Source of the DNA: UBA1444 sp964601085
Lineage (GTDB): Bacteria > Bacillota > Negativicutes > UBA1444
NCBI GenBank assembly: GCA_964601085.1
Contig: CAZRLN010000006.1
Span: forward strand, 27,185-91,184
Direction of reading: 5' to 3'
DNA: 64,000 bases
In this document: positions 33,872 through 42,973 of the stretch, one piece after another
Numbering within the stretch: position 1 is the first letter of the stretch
Layout of the letters: each line of letters starts with the position of its first letter
Notes under the pieces: generated by a model
The model's input: the letters and a program-made list of their open reading frames with translations, nothing else
Told to the model about the DNA's origin: nothing
Databases searched by the model: none
Program-made: the position numbers and the translations under genes

Positions 33872-35212
33872 ATGAAACGACTAGCTATTTGGGGTTTTGA
33901 CCACCCTAGTACATATCCGGCAATGATTGATCTGCAAAATAAAAACGTCATTGACATCAAAGCTTGGATTGGAAATAAGCAGATCTGTCCGAACTGTACG
34001 TTAGAAATCAATGATTTTTTTCGCGCAGATATAGTTAATAACAATTATCATGGAATTGGTTCTGCGGAATACTCGAAAATATATGAATCATCTTTATATA
34101 AGTTTATGGACATGTATACTCGACGAAATTTCCCATTCGATGACATGCGGCTTCACGACTACCTTAATTTTTTCAATTTATTAATTAGTTATTTTGGCGA
34201 CTTATTAACAACTCAAAAGATTGAATGCGTGATTTTTTCTAATATTCCTCATGAAGGGCCGGATTTGATTCTGTATGAAGTTAGCAAGCAACTGGGAATA
34301 CAAACGATAGCATGTTATCAGTCGCTATTTCCCAATAGGTTTTTTTACGTTACCGATATGGATGATTTTGGAACGTTTAGCCGGAAACCTACAAGTGCGA
34401 TAAATAAAGTTATGAAAATTGAGCGGAAGTTTGAGAAGAATCTGTTTTATATGCAAGAATCGGGTGGCAATATTTCTATCATTTCTCGATTAGGAAAGGG
34501 GCTGCAGAAACTCAATAGGTTAAATATCCACAGCATATTTATAAAATATTTGCATAAAATGCGAACCGCAGAGTACCAAAAAAATATCACTGCGATATCT
34601 TCTATTAATATTAATCTTGAAACCCCTTTTGTGTATTTTCCTTTGCACCTACAACCAGAGCTTACCACATCCGCACTTGGCGGCCTATATAGCGATCAGA
34701 TTTTGGCTATCGAACGATTAGCACAAATTATACCTTCGAGTTGGATGATATATGTAAAAGAGAATCCAAAACAAACAGAATTTATGCGTTCAAAATGGTT
34801 TTTTGATCGCTTAAAGTCTCTTCCCAAAGTCAAGGTTGTAGATCGCAATTATGATACTTATTTGCTTCTTAAACATAGTAAATTTGTTTCAACTATTACT
34901 GGTACTGCAGGATGGGAAGCAATAAGCGGAGGGAAAAATGCACTTATCTTTGGAAATGCTTGGTATAAGGGATTGCCCGGGGTATTTACCTTTACAAATG
35001 ATTTTGAGTTGAATGAAATTTTAAATTTTACAATTAATCATAGCGAGTTGGAACGCAGGTTGACGGAACTATTAGCCAAAACGGGCACTGGTATTGTAGA
35101 TCCAGCTTATATTGTCGAGGTTAAGGATTTCTGTATAGAACAAAACAAAGAGTCTTTGTCGCAATTCTTTCAAAATTTTCTTCACGATGAAGGTTTTGAG
35201 GCAGAAATATGA
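33872..35212 (+). CDS. Capsule-synthase-like glycosyltransferase (second of a pair)
   Basis: A 446-residue relative of the protein at 31705-33123. The shared end reads YFPLHLQPELTTSALGG, DQILAIERLAQIIPSSWMIY, VKENP and STITGTAGWEAISGGKNALI followed by FGN. The N-terminal half differs, as expected for another acceptor. GGGAG precedes ATG 33872; in-frame codons back to 33821 lie within the previous gene. The two may add the same donor to different acceptors, or two nonulosonic acids; this is inference. The stop overlaps the polymerase gene. Confidence 0.68.
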   Translation: MKRLAIWGFDHPSTYPAMIDLQNKNVIDIKAWIGNKQICPNCTLEINDFFRADIVNNNYHGIGSAEYSKIYESSLYKFMDMYTRRNFPFDDMRLHDYLNFFNLLISYFGDLLTTQKIECVIFSNIPHEGPDLILYEVSKQLGIQTIACYQSLFPNRFFYVTDMDDFGTFSRKPTSAINKVMKIERKFEKNLFYMQESGGNISIISRLGKGLQKLNRLNIHSIFIKYLHKMRTAEYQKNITAISSININLETPFVYFPLHLQPELTTSALGGLYSDQILAIERLAQIIPSSWMIYVKENPKQTEFMRSKWFFDRLKSLPKVKVVDRNYDTYLLLKHSKFVSTITGTAGWEAISGGKNALIFGNAWYKGLPGVFTFTNDFELNEILNFTINHSELERRLTELLAKTGTGIVDPAYIVEVKDFCIEQNKESLSQFFQNFLHDEGFEAEI

Positions 35213-36501
35213 CAGAAGCCTATTGGGCAGTAGGGGCGTTCATGGTTGCAGGAATGCTGATGTACAAGACAGACCGCATATTCTGCTGGTATATTGCTAT
35301 CCTTTATTTCGCCCAACTATGGGCGATTACTTCTTGTTCATACATTGAGACAGGCATTTATATTTCTGAACAAGATTTAGATTCTTTCGCTACCGGAGCG
35401 ACAGTTCGATTGTTGTTTTATAATTTGGCATTCTTTTTTTCTTATTTTTTCATGACAAAATTATTGATTAAATTATCTTCAAAACAGTATCACGATAGTG
35501 CCCCGTCTGGGGATCTGAATAAACTGGTCCTCGGATTGATTGCTGTATCTGTTATATTGCTTTATTTGAACATAACAATATCAGGGTTGCCAGTTTTGTC
35601 AGGAGGGCAAATAAATAAATTTAACTTCTGGCGTGAATATGCCATATTCCCATCTTTTAGTCGTTTTTTATCTTACAGTCCTTTCTTTGGATTCGCCTTG
35701 GGCTTTATCAATTTTTCAACTAATGATCTATACGAAAAAAAAGCGAGCAAGATAATTTTGTGTTTGTTTGTGCTATATCAGATATTAGAAGGACATAAGT
35801 TTTCCCTTCCATATGCAACGATATCATCTTTTTTGATTCCGTATGTAGCTTTACATCACAATACAGGCTTATTGAAGTCTTGGAAAGACCTTGCTAAAAT
35901 TGCCTCAATTATGGGTGGCATAGTCATAGGGATACTTGCCATCGCAACGGTTCATGCATCTTTCAGAAATGATAATATTGATGATGTGTTTTATCGCATT
36001 TTTGGATTGCAGGGGCACGTTTGGTGGGGAGCCGATTTAAAAGCTCAGGCAGTAAGCTATATAGACCAGTATAAGATGTTAACGAATGAGATGAATGAAA
36101 TATTTCATCCATCCATTATTCCAGTTGATACAGGAATATATTTCCTCACAATTCTGTTAGGGGGCGACTTTGGCTACGATTTCGTGGTAAACAAAGGCGG
36201 CGCTTATACAATGGGATATCCCGCGATATCCTTGTTTATGTTTGGGCAAGCTGGGACAGTTATCCTACAAATAGTTTTTGGAATTTTGGTTTCGTTACTT
36301 TGCTTTACGTTGCATTGCAAAGTTAAAGCTGGTCAATTAATATCGGCGCTTTTATTATTTAAGCTATTATGGTCCTCATATAACGTCTTGACCATGGGGA
36401 ACTTCTCCGATTTATTCAATATCAGAAGTCTACTGATAATTTGTGCCATAATTCTTCTCGAGATCAATCATACCGTTGTGATGAGTCTTAAAAAAGCTTA
36501 A
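35209..36501 (+). CDS. Polysaccharide polymerase-like membrane protein
   Basis: A 430-residue protein with about ten to twelve hydrophobic segments. A large periplasmic loop lies near residues 255-325 (RIFGLQGHVWWGADLKAQA ... VDTGIYFLTILLGGDFGYDF). Size, topology and place between transferases, flippase and chain-length genes point to a Wzy polymerase, a family with little sequence conservation. It is not similar by eye to the polymerase at 1643. ATG 35209 overlaps the gene before it by four bases. Confidence 0.65.
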   Translation: MTEAYWAVGAFMVAGMLMYKTDRIFCWYIAILYFAQLWAITSCSYIETGIYISEQDLDSFATGATVRLLFYNLAFFFSYFFMTKLLIKLSSKQYHDSAPSGDLNKLVLGLIAVSVILLYLNITISGLPVLSGGQINKFNFWREYAIFPSFSRFLSYSPFFGFALGFINFSTNDLYEKKASKIILCLFVLYQILEGHKFSLPYATISSFLIPYVALHHNTGLLKSWKDLAKIASIMGGIVIGILAIATVHASFRNDNIDDVFYRIFGLQGHVWWGADLKAQAVSYIDQYKMLTNEMNEIFHPSIIPVDTGIYFLTILLGGDFGYDFVVNKGGAYTMGYPAISLFMFGQAGTVILQIVFGILVSLLCFTLHCKVKAGQLISALLLFKLLWSSYNVLTMGNFSDLFNIRSLLIICAIILLEINHTVVMSLKKA

Positions 36502-36546
36502 GTTTATGATAAATAAATCATCTAATAGTAGAGAGCGAGGCATATT

Positions 36547-37617
36547 GTGAGCTTTAAAACAATAGAGATAGGGCAATTGAAAGAGAATTTGTGGGACACG
36601 CTGGTGGACGAGTCCCCAGATGGATGGCTCTACCAGAAAACTAACTGGATAGAATTTGCCCAAAACTGGGGATCGCAGTCGGTATCTTTTGGTATTGTAA
36701 CAGATAGGGGTGAACTCGTTGCTGTTTGTCCACTATATATTGAACCAGCTAGTTATATGCACCTCGTAAAATGTCGGAGAATGTATACGGGAATGTCCGG
36801 ACCGGCAGTCGCTTCATCAATTGGCAATAAAGGGAAACGGAAAATATGGAAATTTATGTTTGACCACTTGGATTACCTTGCCGAGAAGCATGCAATAGAT
36901 ATTTTGCAAGTTAGATTAACGACACTTTCACCTAGTTATTTGCCACCCTTACGGGAAGATATAAATCCGCTTTGGTATGTTGGTGTTAAGGAGCCGTTAT
37001 ATCCTGTTCCCCATGCAACAATGGTTCTGAATCTTTCTAAAACCGAAGACCTGCTTTTAAAAGAAATGGATGGTGATTGCAGGGCGGCAATCAATCAAGC
37101 CGAAAGAGCCGGAGTGAAATTCCGAATCGGCACATCTCAAGATGATGTGCGTGAATATCATCGTATACATCATGAAAGTTGGATTAGAACAGGTATGACG
37201 CCGCATCCTCTGGAGTATTTTATGGAGACGTGGGAGCGATTTGGCGAACAAGGCGAAGCAGTATTTATGTTTGCTGAATATGATGGAACGACAATTGCCG
37301 GAATAATTATTAATGTTTTTAAAGGAGGTGCTTTTTATTGGGGAGGCTGCTCACAGGTCGGCTTTTTGAATATGCGGCCCAATAATTTTTTACTGTGGTC
37401 GGCTATTAAATGGGCTCGAAATAGTGGATGTCGATGGTTTGAGATAGGCTTATTCCCAACCTCTCAAGGAAATAATTTGAAAGAGTACAACGTTGGTAAA
37501 TATAAGGCACAATTTGGTCCCAAGCCACTTGTTGCATTTGATGGACAGAAGTTTTACTCTTTGAAAGCAGAAGTTACTCAAATGCTTAGAAGATTAAAGC
37601 AACATATATCTAAGTAA
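36547..37617 (+). CDS. FemAB/GNAT_6-type acyltransferase
   Basis: A 356-residue protein of the FemAB/BioF2-like acetyltransferase kind. Seen: GWLYQKTNWIEFAQNWG near the start, the central RAAINQAERAGVKFRIGT, and in the second GNAT half FMFAEYDGTTIAGIIINVFK, YWGGCSQVGF and NFLLWSAIKWARNSGCRWFE followed by IGLFP. Such enzymes transfer amino-acyl groups from tRNA or acetylate sugars. In this locus an amino-acyl decoration of the amino sugar is possible. GTG 36547 follows GCGAGG. It has no overlap with its neighbours. Confidence 0.75.
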   Translation: MSFKTIEIGQLKENLWDTLVDESPDGWLYQKTNWIEFAQNWGSQSVSFGIVTDRGELVAVCPLYIEPASYMHLVKCRRMYTGMSGPAVASSIGNKGKRKIWKFMFDHLDYLAEKHAIDILQVRLTTLSPSYLPPLREDINPLWYVGVKEPLYPVPHATMVLNLSKTEDLLLKEMDGDCRAAINQAERAGVKFRIGTSQDDVREYHRIHHESWIRTGMTPHPLEYFMETWERFGEQGEAVFMFAEYDGTTIAGIIINVFKGGAFYWGGCSQVGFLNMRPNNFLLWSAIKWARNSGCRWFEIGLFPTSQGNNLKEYNVGKYKAQFGPKPLVAFDGQKFYSLKAEVTQMLRRLKQHISK

Positions 37618-37643
37618 AACGGCCCGGCCGGAAGGAAGAAGCA

Positions 37644-39227
37644 ATGTCCTCAGAGAAATTGATCGCACGTAATTCCGCCGTTATTACAGCAATAATGGCT
37701 ATAAGTGCGATACTAGGAATCGGCAGAGAATCGGCAATTGCTTTTATGTTTGGCGCCTCAGTAACAACCGATGCATTTCTTGTAGCGTCAGTCATGCCTG
37801 CTTTGGTCACTGGAATGATAAGTGGCTCAATCACGAGTAGTTTTATCGTTGTTTACAACGGATTCTTAGCGCGTGGCGAGGTAGAACGTGCATGGCGTTT
37901 TACGAATATTGTGTTATCAGTTTTTACACTTGCGCTTATGAGCGTGGTCACCGTACTTTTACTGTATACTTCTTTTTTTGTTCATGTTCTGGCGCCCCAT
38001 TATACAGATTATTCTTTGAGTCTGACCGTTGAATTGACAAGAATGTTATTGCCGAACATAATTTGGGGTGGACTACTTGGACTGTTTATAGGCATTAATA
38101 ACTCGCACAATAGTTTTTTCGCGCCGGCAGCCATTGGATTGGTATCAAACGTTATTATTTTAATTTGTATATTTACTGTGGGAAAGGTTTATGGGATATA
38201 TGGTTTGGCCGCAGGGACTTTAATTGGGGTACTATGTCAATTTTTAATGCAGATCCCTTCATCCAGAGCTAGTGGGTTGAAGTTCAGGCTGATTTTTGAT
38301 TTTAAGGATGAAGGGCTTAAGGAAATGGTTGTATTATTAGGACCGTTTATCATATCGGCCACTGCGGGACAAATTAACCTTATCGTTGACCGAACCTTGG
38401 CTACGGGATTACCCAATGGCACAGTGTCGGCACTATATTTCGCAGACAAACTAGCCTTTTTGCCAAGCTTGTTTACCGGTGCAGTGGGTACCGTAGTTTT
38501 TCCTTCACTAGTTCGAGCCGCATCGGTAAAAGACTGGGATCAATTGGGGCGAAGCATTTGTGAGGCATTTAGGTTGTTATTTGTGGTTTTGGTTCCCGCT
38601 GTTATTGGGATTTATGTTTTACGTGTCCCCCTCCTGCAATTGCTATTCGAACGGGGGGCGTTCGTTCATCAGCATACCATGCTGACATCAACTATTGTAC
38701 CGTTTTATCTCGGATCACTTTTATGTGGGGCAATAGCAACTGTATTTATAAACGTCTTCTATTCTTTTAAAATGACCGTTATACCAGTGGCTACCGGTGT
38801 TCTATCCGTAGCTGCTAATATCGGCATAAGTTTATCTCTAATTGACTCGTATCAACATCTTGGTTTAGCTGCAGCTAATTTTATGTCTGCTTTTGTGAAT
38901 TTATGCCTCTTAACTGCGAGCTCAGTTCTTATATTGAAATTGCATAAAAAAATAGCACTTTCTTATCGTGGAGCTTTTGCCCATGTCTTTAAAATATGGT
39001 GTGCCGCAGTTTTTATGGGGATCGTAGTTGCAGTGTTTTATTATAGGGTTCTCCCCGAATTAATTCAGAAAGAAATGTCGTTCATAGCGGTAATTAGTGC
39101 AGTAGCTTTAGGCATAAGCAGCTATATAATTTTTGCGTATATGTTAAATGTTGAAGAAGTAAAAAAAGGAGTTATCTGGACAAAAGTTAAAGTTGGCTCA
39201 CTTAGCGGTTTGTTGAATAAAATTTAG
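37644..39227 (+). CDS. MurJ/MviN-family lipid-linked oligosaccharide flippase
   Basis: A 527-residue MOP-superfamily exporter with about fourteen membrane helices. Seen: ILGIGRESAIAFMFGASVTT and DAF near the start, FTNIVLSVFTLALM, LLPNIIWGGLLGLFIGINNS, GQINLIVDRTLATGLPNGTV, YFADKLAFLPSLFTGAVGTV and PLLQLLFERGAF, all typical of MurJ. In a polysaccharide locus it likely flips the finished lipid-linked unit, in place of Wzx; the housekeeping MurJ should be elsewhere. ATG 37644 follows GGAAGGAAG. Confidence 0.88.
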   Translation: MSSEKLIARNSAVITAIMAISAILGIGRESAIAFMFGASVTTDAFLVASVMPALVTGMISGSITSSFIVVYNGFLARGEVERAWRFTNIVLSVFTLALMSVVTVLLLYTSFFVHVLAPHYTDYSLSLTVELTRMLLPNIIWGGLLGLFIGINNSHNSFFAPAAIGLVSNVIILICIFTVGKVYGIYGLAAGTLIGVLCQFLMQIPSSRASGLKFRLIFDFKDEGLKEMVVLLGPFIISATAGQINLIVDRTLATGLPNGTVSALYFADKLAFLPSLFTGAVGTVVFPSLVRAASVKDWDQLGRSICEAFRLLFVVLVPAVIGIYVLRVPLLQLLFERGAFVHQHTMLTSTIVPFYLGSLLCGAIATVFINVFYSFKMTVIPVATGVLSVAANIGISLSLIDSYQHLGLAAANFMSAFVNLCLLTASSVLILKLHKKIALSYRGAFAHVFKIWCAAVFMGIVVAVFYYRVLPELIQKEMSFIAVISAVALGISSYIIFAYMLNVEEVKKGVIWTKVKVGSLSGLLNKI

Positions 39228-39242
39228 AGGAGAATGTGAAGT

Positions 39243-40046
39243 ATGTTCAAGTCGAAAAAATGGCAAAATAATTCTGCAATTATTGGAATTTTAGCTTCGA
39301 AAAAATGGGTGATTGCCCTGTGCATTTTAATTTGTATTTCTTTAGCAATGGCACATATTCTCATTACTAAACCGATTTTTGAGAGTTCAACAATAATACA
39401 AATAGGATATGTTGGAGCCGTTGGATATGTTGGAGCCGTTGGATATGTTGGAGCCGTTGGTTATGTTGAGCAGCCTGCAATAACCTTGGAAAAGTTGAGA
39501 GAATTATACAGAGATAATGTGAAAGTTTCCTTGGATAAGACGACTAATTCAATACTTTTGACAGCGCATGGTGTTTCAGAAAAAGATGTGCAAGACTTGT
39601 TGAAAAATATTTCGAATGAAATTTTGGATGAGCAGAATATAAAATATAAAGCAGCTATGAACATTAGGAAAGCCCGGCAGCAGTCAGTCCAAAAGCAAAT
39701 TGATTCTATTATTAAATTGCTTCCTGAAGAAAAAACAAGTTCTGACGAACTCGAACCTAATACTATTAATGCTGTTCGAGTTTTGGAAAGGCAACGACTC
39801 GAAATTATGAAAATTGATCTGGAAAAACAAATGGCTGATATTAGCTTAGCAATGGCTGATATCAATTCAAGACCCCCGAAAATTATTCGTGAACCAGCTG
39901 CTTCGCTGGTGGCTGTTTCGCCGAAGCCTTCGAATGTGCTTTTATTGGCATCGTTGTTGGGTTTAATCATGGGGATTTTTGCTGCTCTTTGCTTGGCGTT
40001 TTTGCAAAAGCAGTGGAAAGAGTCTGGCGAGAATGCTGATAAGTAA
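39243..40046 (+). CDS. Wzz-like chain-length determinant with internal GYVGAV repeats
   Basis: A 267-residue inner-membrane protein of polysaccharide co-polymerase type. It has a membrane helix at each end (IALCILICISLAMAHILI and VLLLASLLGLIMGIFAALCL), the periplasmic coiled-coil part between, and PKPSNVLL before the second helix, the usual Pro-rich Wzz motif. It is shorter than typical Wzz and lacks a kinase domain. After IIQI comes GYVGAV three times, encoded by three perfect 18-base repeats, at the place where Wzz proteins have one beta-strand. GAGGAGA precedes ATG 39243. It overlaps the next gene by 14 bases. Confidence 0.82.
   Translation: MFKSKKWQNNSAIIGILASKKWVIALCILICISLAMAHILITKPIFESSTIIQIGYVGAVGYVGAVGYVGAVGYVEQPAITLEKLRELYRDNVKVSLDKTTNSILLTAHGVSEKDVQDLLKNISNEILDEQNIKYKAAMNIRKARQQSVQKQIDSIIKLLPEEKTSSDELEPNTINAVRVLERQRLEIMKIDLEKQMADISLAMADINSRPPKIIREPAASLVAVSPKPSNVLLLASLLGLIMGIFAALCLAFLQKQWKESGENADK
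39405..39458 (+). repeat. Three perfect 18-base tandem repeats inside the wzz-like gene
   Basis: GGATATGTTGGAGCCGTT occurs three times without change (39405-39422, 39423-39440, 39441-39458), followed by a partial, altered fourth unit. Eighteen bases is six codons, so gain or loss keeps the frame. Confidence 0.97.
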
Positions 40047-41127
40047 GTTTTATCTGAACTTGTCGATGTATGGAGCCAAACCTACTGGTCTAGGGGTTTA
40101 TTCCGCGCACTGCGCCGGTATTCTCGAAGAGCGGTTTGACTGTAATGTTTTTACACATTACTATTTAGCGCAGGATCAGATGAAAGTAGTTTGGTCTCCT
40201 TCATACATTGCCATGGGTGAGGGGCGGCTATCAGCACTTCGGCGCATAATATATTCTTTATATGGTTTTTGCGAAAAAAATGCATTTATTTATAATCCAA
40301 CTCACCACGGCATGTTATTCCATAATAATCAAGTTATTACAATTCATGATTTAATACCTTTGCATCATCCGGAACAATATAAACTGCAGTATTATTATTT
40401 TCGCTTCTATCTACCATTACTCATTAGAAAATGCAGAGCAATATTGACGGTATCAGAAACTGCCAAGAGCGAGATATGCGAATACTATCATCTTTCAAGT
40501 GATATGGTATATGTCATTCCAAATGGGGTTGACTCGGAGACGTTTTTGTTTAAAGGTTCAACTCGAAATTTCTGCAATGAGAACCCGTACCTTTTAGTCA
40601 TTGGCGCCGCATTTTATCACAAAAATGTCCATGAACTTCTTCAGAATTTTCAATGCTGGCAGGGCAGATACAAGATTAAGATTGCATCGTCTCGAGGGAG
40701 GTACGGCGAATATTTGCAAACGTTGGTAACTAATCTGGGATTAACTGAGAATGTTGAGTTTCTTGGATACGTTTCTCCAGAGCAATTGGTTGAGCTTTAT
40801 CAAAAGTGTGAGGCACTAGTTTTCCCCTCTCTGTCGGAAGGTTTTGGGTTGCCCCCGATAGAGTGCCTGGCTTCAGGACGTCCAGTAATAGTTTCAGATA
40901 TTGCTGTGCATAAGGAAGTATTGGGAGAGGCGGCTATATATATTACCTCTAACAAACCTGAGTCATGGTCGACGGCATTTGATTTATTAAGAGACCCCAC
41001 CATTGTTGCGCGCAAAATTGAAGCAGGGAAAAAAGTTGTTGCGAAGTTCAGTTGGGAAAATTCAGGTGAATTGCTAGTAGGAACGCTGTTGGAAATAGAA
41101 CCCGAACTTCGTCGATTCCTATTATAG
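40033..41127 (+). CDS. Family 4 glycosyltransferase
   Basis: A 364-residue GT-B glycosyltransferase. Seen: MYGAKPTGLGVYSAHCAGIL near the start, ITIHDLIPLHHPEQY, ILTVSETAKSEICEYY, VIPNGVDSETF, VIGAAFYHKNVHELLQNF and the donor motif FPSLSEGFGLPPIECLASGR followed by PVIVSD, the E(x7)E site. The pattern fits mannosyl- or rhamnosyltransferases of O-antigen loci. ATG 40033 lies inside the end of the wzz-like gene; codons further upstream in the same frame are inside it and rejected. Donor and linkage are not determinable. Confidence 0.88.
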   Translation: MLISKFYLNLSMYGAKPTGLGVYSAHCAGILEERFDCNVFTHYYLAQDQMKVVWSPSYIAMGEGRLSALRRIIYSLYGFCEKNAFIYNPTHHGMLFHNNQVITIHDLIPLHHPEQYKLQYYYFRFYLPLLIRKCRAILTVSETAKSEICEYYHLSSDMVYVIPNGVDSETFLFKGSTRNFCNENPYLLVIGAAFYHKNVHELLQNFQCWQGRYKIKIASSRGRYGEYLQTLVTNLGLTENVEFLGYVSPEQLVELYQKCEALVFPSLSEGFGLPPIECLASGRPVIVSDIAVHKEVLGEAAIYITSNKPESWSTAFDLLRDPTIVARKIEAGKKVVAKFSWENSGELLVGTLLEIEPELRRFLL

Positions 41128-41153
41128 ATGAAGTAGGGCAATGTAAAGAGGTG

Positions 41154-42074
41154 ATGCTTTTGAGAATAACGTTGATAATTCCTACACTTAATGGTGGGAC
41201 TACATTTGCTGAACTCCTGGCGTCATTGTGCAGACAGACAATGCAACCAGATGATCGTATTTTGCTGGATTCGGGGTCATCGGATGATACAGTGAAGTTG
41301 GCGACTGAGGCTGGTTTTATTGTAGTGCCGATTTCTCGCGGATCGTTTGATCATGGTGGTACTCGCCAACTGGGTGTGGAGATGACAGCTGCAGATGTTG
41401 TTGTTCTTATGACACAGGACGCAATTTTAGCTGACGAGGATTCTTTGGAACGACTGACGGGAGTATTTGCAGATTCGCTAGTTGGTGCCGCTTACGGGCG
41501 CCAATTACCTCGGATAGACGCGGGTCCCTCGGAATCTCATGCCCGCTTATTCAATTATCCTCAGCAAAGCCGAGCTGTTTCCAAGAAGGATATAACACGG
41601 CTTGGATTGCGGGCAGCTTTTTTGTCGGACTCTTTTGCAGCGTATCGTCGGAAGGCGCTACTTGATATTGGTGGATTTTCGCGACGGACCATCATGGGAG
41701 AAGACATGATTGCGGGGGCGAAGTTGCTGCGCGAATCCTGGAACATTGTCTACTGCGCAGATGCTAAAGTATATCATTCACATCAATACGAATGGCACCA
41801 GGAATTCAGCCGGTACTTTGACACCGGCGTAATGCATGCATGTGAGCCCTGGTTATTGTGCGAGTTTGGCGGAGCTGGCGGTGAAGGGCTCAAGTTTGTG
41901 CGGTCAGAGTTGCTATATTTGTGGCGGAGTGGAAACGCGGTTCTGACCGGGGGCGCTTTTTTCCGAACGACCGCGAAGTATTTAGGTTATCAACTGGGGC
42001 GTCGAGCGAAATGGTTCCCATTAATTTGGAAGAAACGATGGAGCTTGAATAAAGGATATTGGGAAAAGGAATGA
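41154..42074 (+). CDS. Family 2 glycosyltransferase, rhamnosyltransferase-like
   Basis: A 306-residue GT-A glycosyltransferase. Seen: ITLIIPTLNGGTTFAELLAS, DDRILLDSGSSDDTV, the FDHGGTRQLG and MTQDAILADEDSLE motifs typical of rhamnosyltransferases that use dTDP-rhamnose, then YGRQLPR and MGEDMIAGAKLL. The dTDP-rhamnose genes at 20418-23762 would supply the donor. The start is ATG 41154 or, with better spacing from AAAGAGG, TTG 41160. It is the last gene of the AT-rich block; GC rises right after it. Confidence 0.87.
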   Translation: MLLRITLIIPTLNGGTTFAELLASLCRQTMQPDDRILLDSGSSDDTVKLATEAGFIVVPISRGSFDHGGTRQLGVEMTAADVVVLMTQDAILADEDSLERLTGVFADSLVGAAYGRQLPRIDAGPSESHARLFNYPQQSRAVSKKDITRLGLRAAFLSDSFAAYRRKALLDIGGFSRRTIMGEDMIAGAKLLRESWNIVYCADAKVYHSHQYEWHQEFSRYFDTGVMHACEPWLLCEFGGAGGEGLKFVRSELLYLWRSGNAVLTGGAFFRTTAKYLGYQLGRRAKWFPLIWKKRWSLNKGYWEKE

Positions 42075-42127
42075 GGATTTGCAGAAGGGGTGAGAGAGTG
42101 AATCAACGGAACATGAAGGGTTGATGG

Positions 42128-42970
42128 ATGGCTATTCAGAGAAGTATCGATTTTTTCAGAACAGCGGTGGCGGTGATAGGCGGTGTCTGGTTTGCTTTCA
42201 GCGCCGGCGGCCCGGCCCTGGCGGCGTCGACCGCCGGCTCCGCCAATCCGCCGCTTTGCGACATGCAGGCAGCCGCCCGGGTCATGGGGGCTGCTTTTTC
42301 CTGGGACGATGGATGTTTTGACGGGTTGCCGACCGGCCGGGGCATGGCGAAGTTTATTGACGGCCGTGTGTATGCTGGGGACATGTCGGCCGGATTGTTT
42401 GAAGGCAGCGGCACGCTGAATCTGCCGGGCGGAGCACGCTATACCGGCGAGTTTGTCCGGGGCGTGTTTCAGGGACAGGGCGTGTATACGTTCCCGAATG
42501 GCGACCGCTATGTCGGCGGGTTCGAGGCCGGTCTGATGCACGGGACCGGGATTTTTCGCCGCGCCGGCGGTCCGGAACGGTATCAGGTGGAATATGTCCG
42601 GGGAGAGCAGGTGCGGTTCGAGCTGGAAGCGCCGGCGATGGCGCTGCTAGACGAGCCGGTGTTGTCCGGAGTCATTTCGCCGGCGTTGCGTCGGGTCGCA
42701 AAAGTGCATCATTATATTTTGCATACGTTGGGCTTGACGCCGACGTATACTTCCGGCTATCGGGATCCGGCGAAGAATGCGGCGGTGGGTGGAGTGCTGC
42801 ATTCGCTGCACATGATGGGACGGGCGGCGGATCTGGTCGTGGCGGGGATCACGCCGGAGCAGGAAATAATGTTGGCGGAGTATGCCCGCGAGCAAGGCCT
42901 GGGGGCGCTCTGGCACGGGGAAGGCGACAACTACCATCTGCACTTGCAGTTGGACCCTGACGAGGAGTAA
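42128..42970 (+). CDS. Secreted MORN-repeat protein fused to an M15-type peptidase domain
   Basis: A 280-residue exported protein. Signal peptide to about residue 33. Residues about 60-150 hold MORN repeats (GRGMAKFIDGRVYAGDM, GSGTLNLPGGARYTGEFVRG, GQGVYTFPNGDRYVGGFEAG). The C-terminal 100 residues are like peptidase M15_3: YTSGYRDPAKNAAVGG, HSLHMMGRAADLVV with the metal His and Asp, and WHGEGDNYHLHLQ with the last His. It should cut or bind peptidoglycan cross-peptides in the periplasm. ATG 42128 follows AAGGG; GC-rich, so not part of the sugar block. Confidence 0.82.
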   Translation: MAIQRSIDFFRTAVAVIGGVWFAFSAGGPALAASTAGSANPPLCDMQAAARVMGAAFSWDDGCFDGLPTGRGMAKFIDGRVYAGDMSAGLFEGSGTLNLPGGARYTGEFVRGVFQGQGVYTFPNGDRYVGGFEAGLMHGTGIFRRAGGPERYQVEYVRGEQVRFELEAPAMALLDEPVLSGVISPALRRVAKVHHYILHTLGLTPTYTSGYRDPAKNAAVGGVLHSLHMMGRAADLVVAGITPEQEIMLAEYAREQGLGALWHGEGDNYHLHLQLDPDEE

Positions 42971-42973
42971 GTC

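Noticed and set aside
39405..39458. Tandem repeats as a CRISPR array
   Set aside because: Units are contiguous with no spacers and encode in-frame protein repeats.
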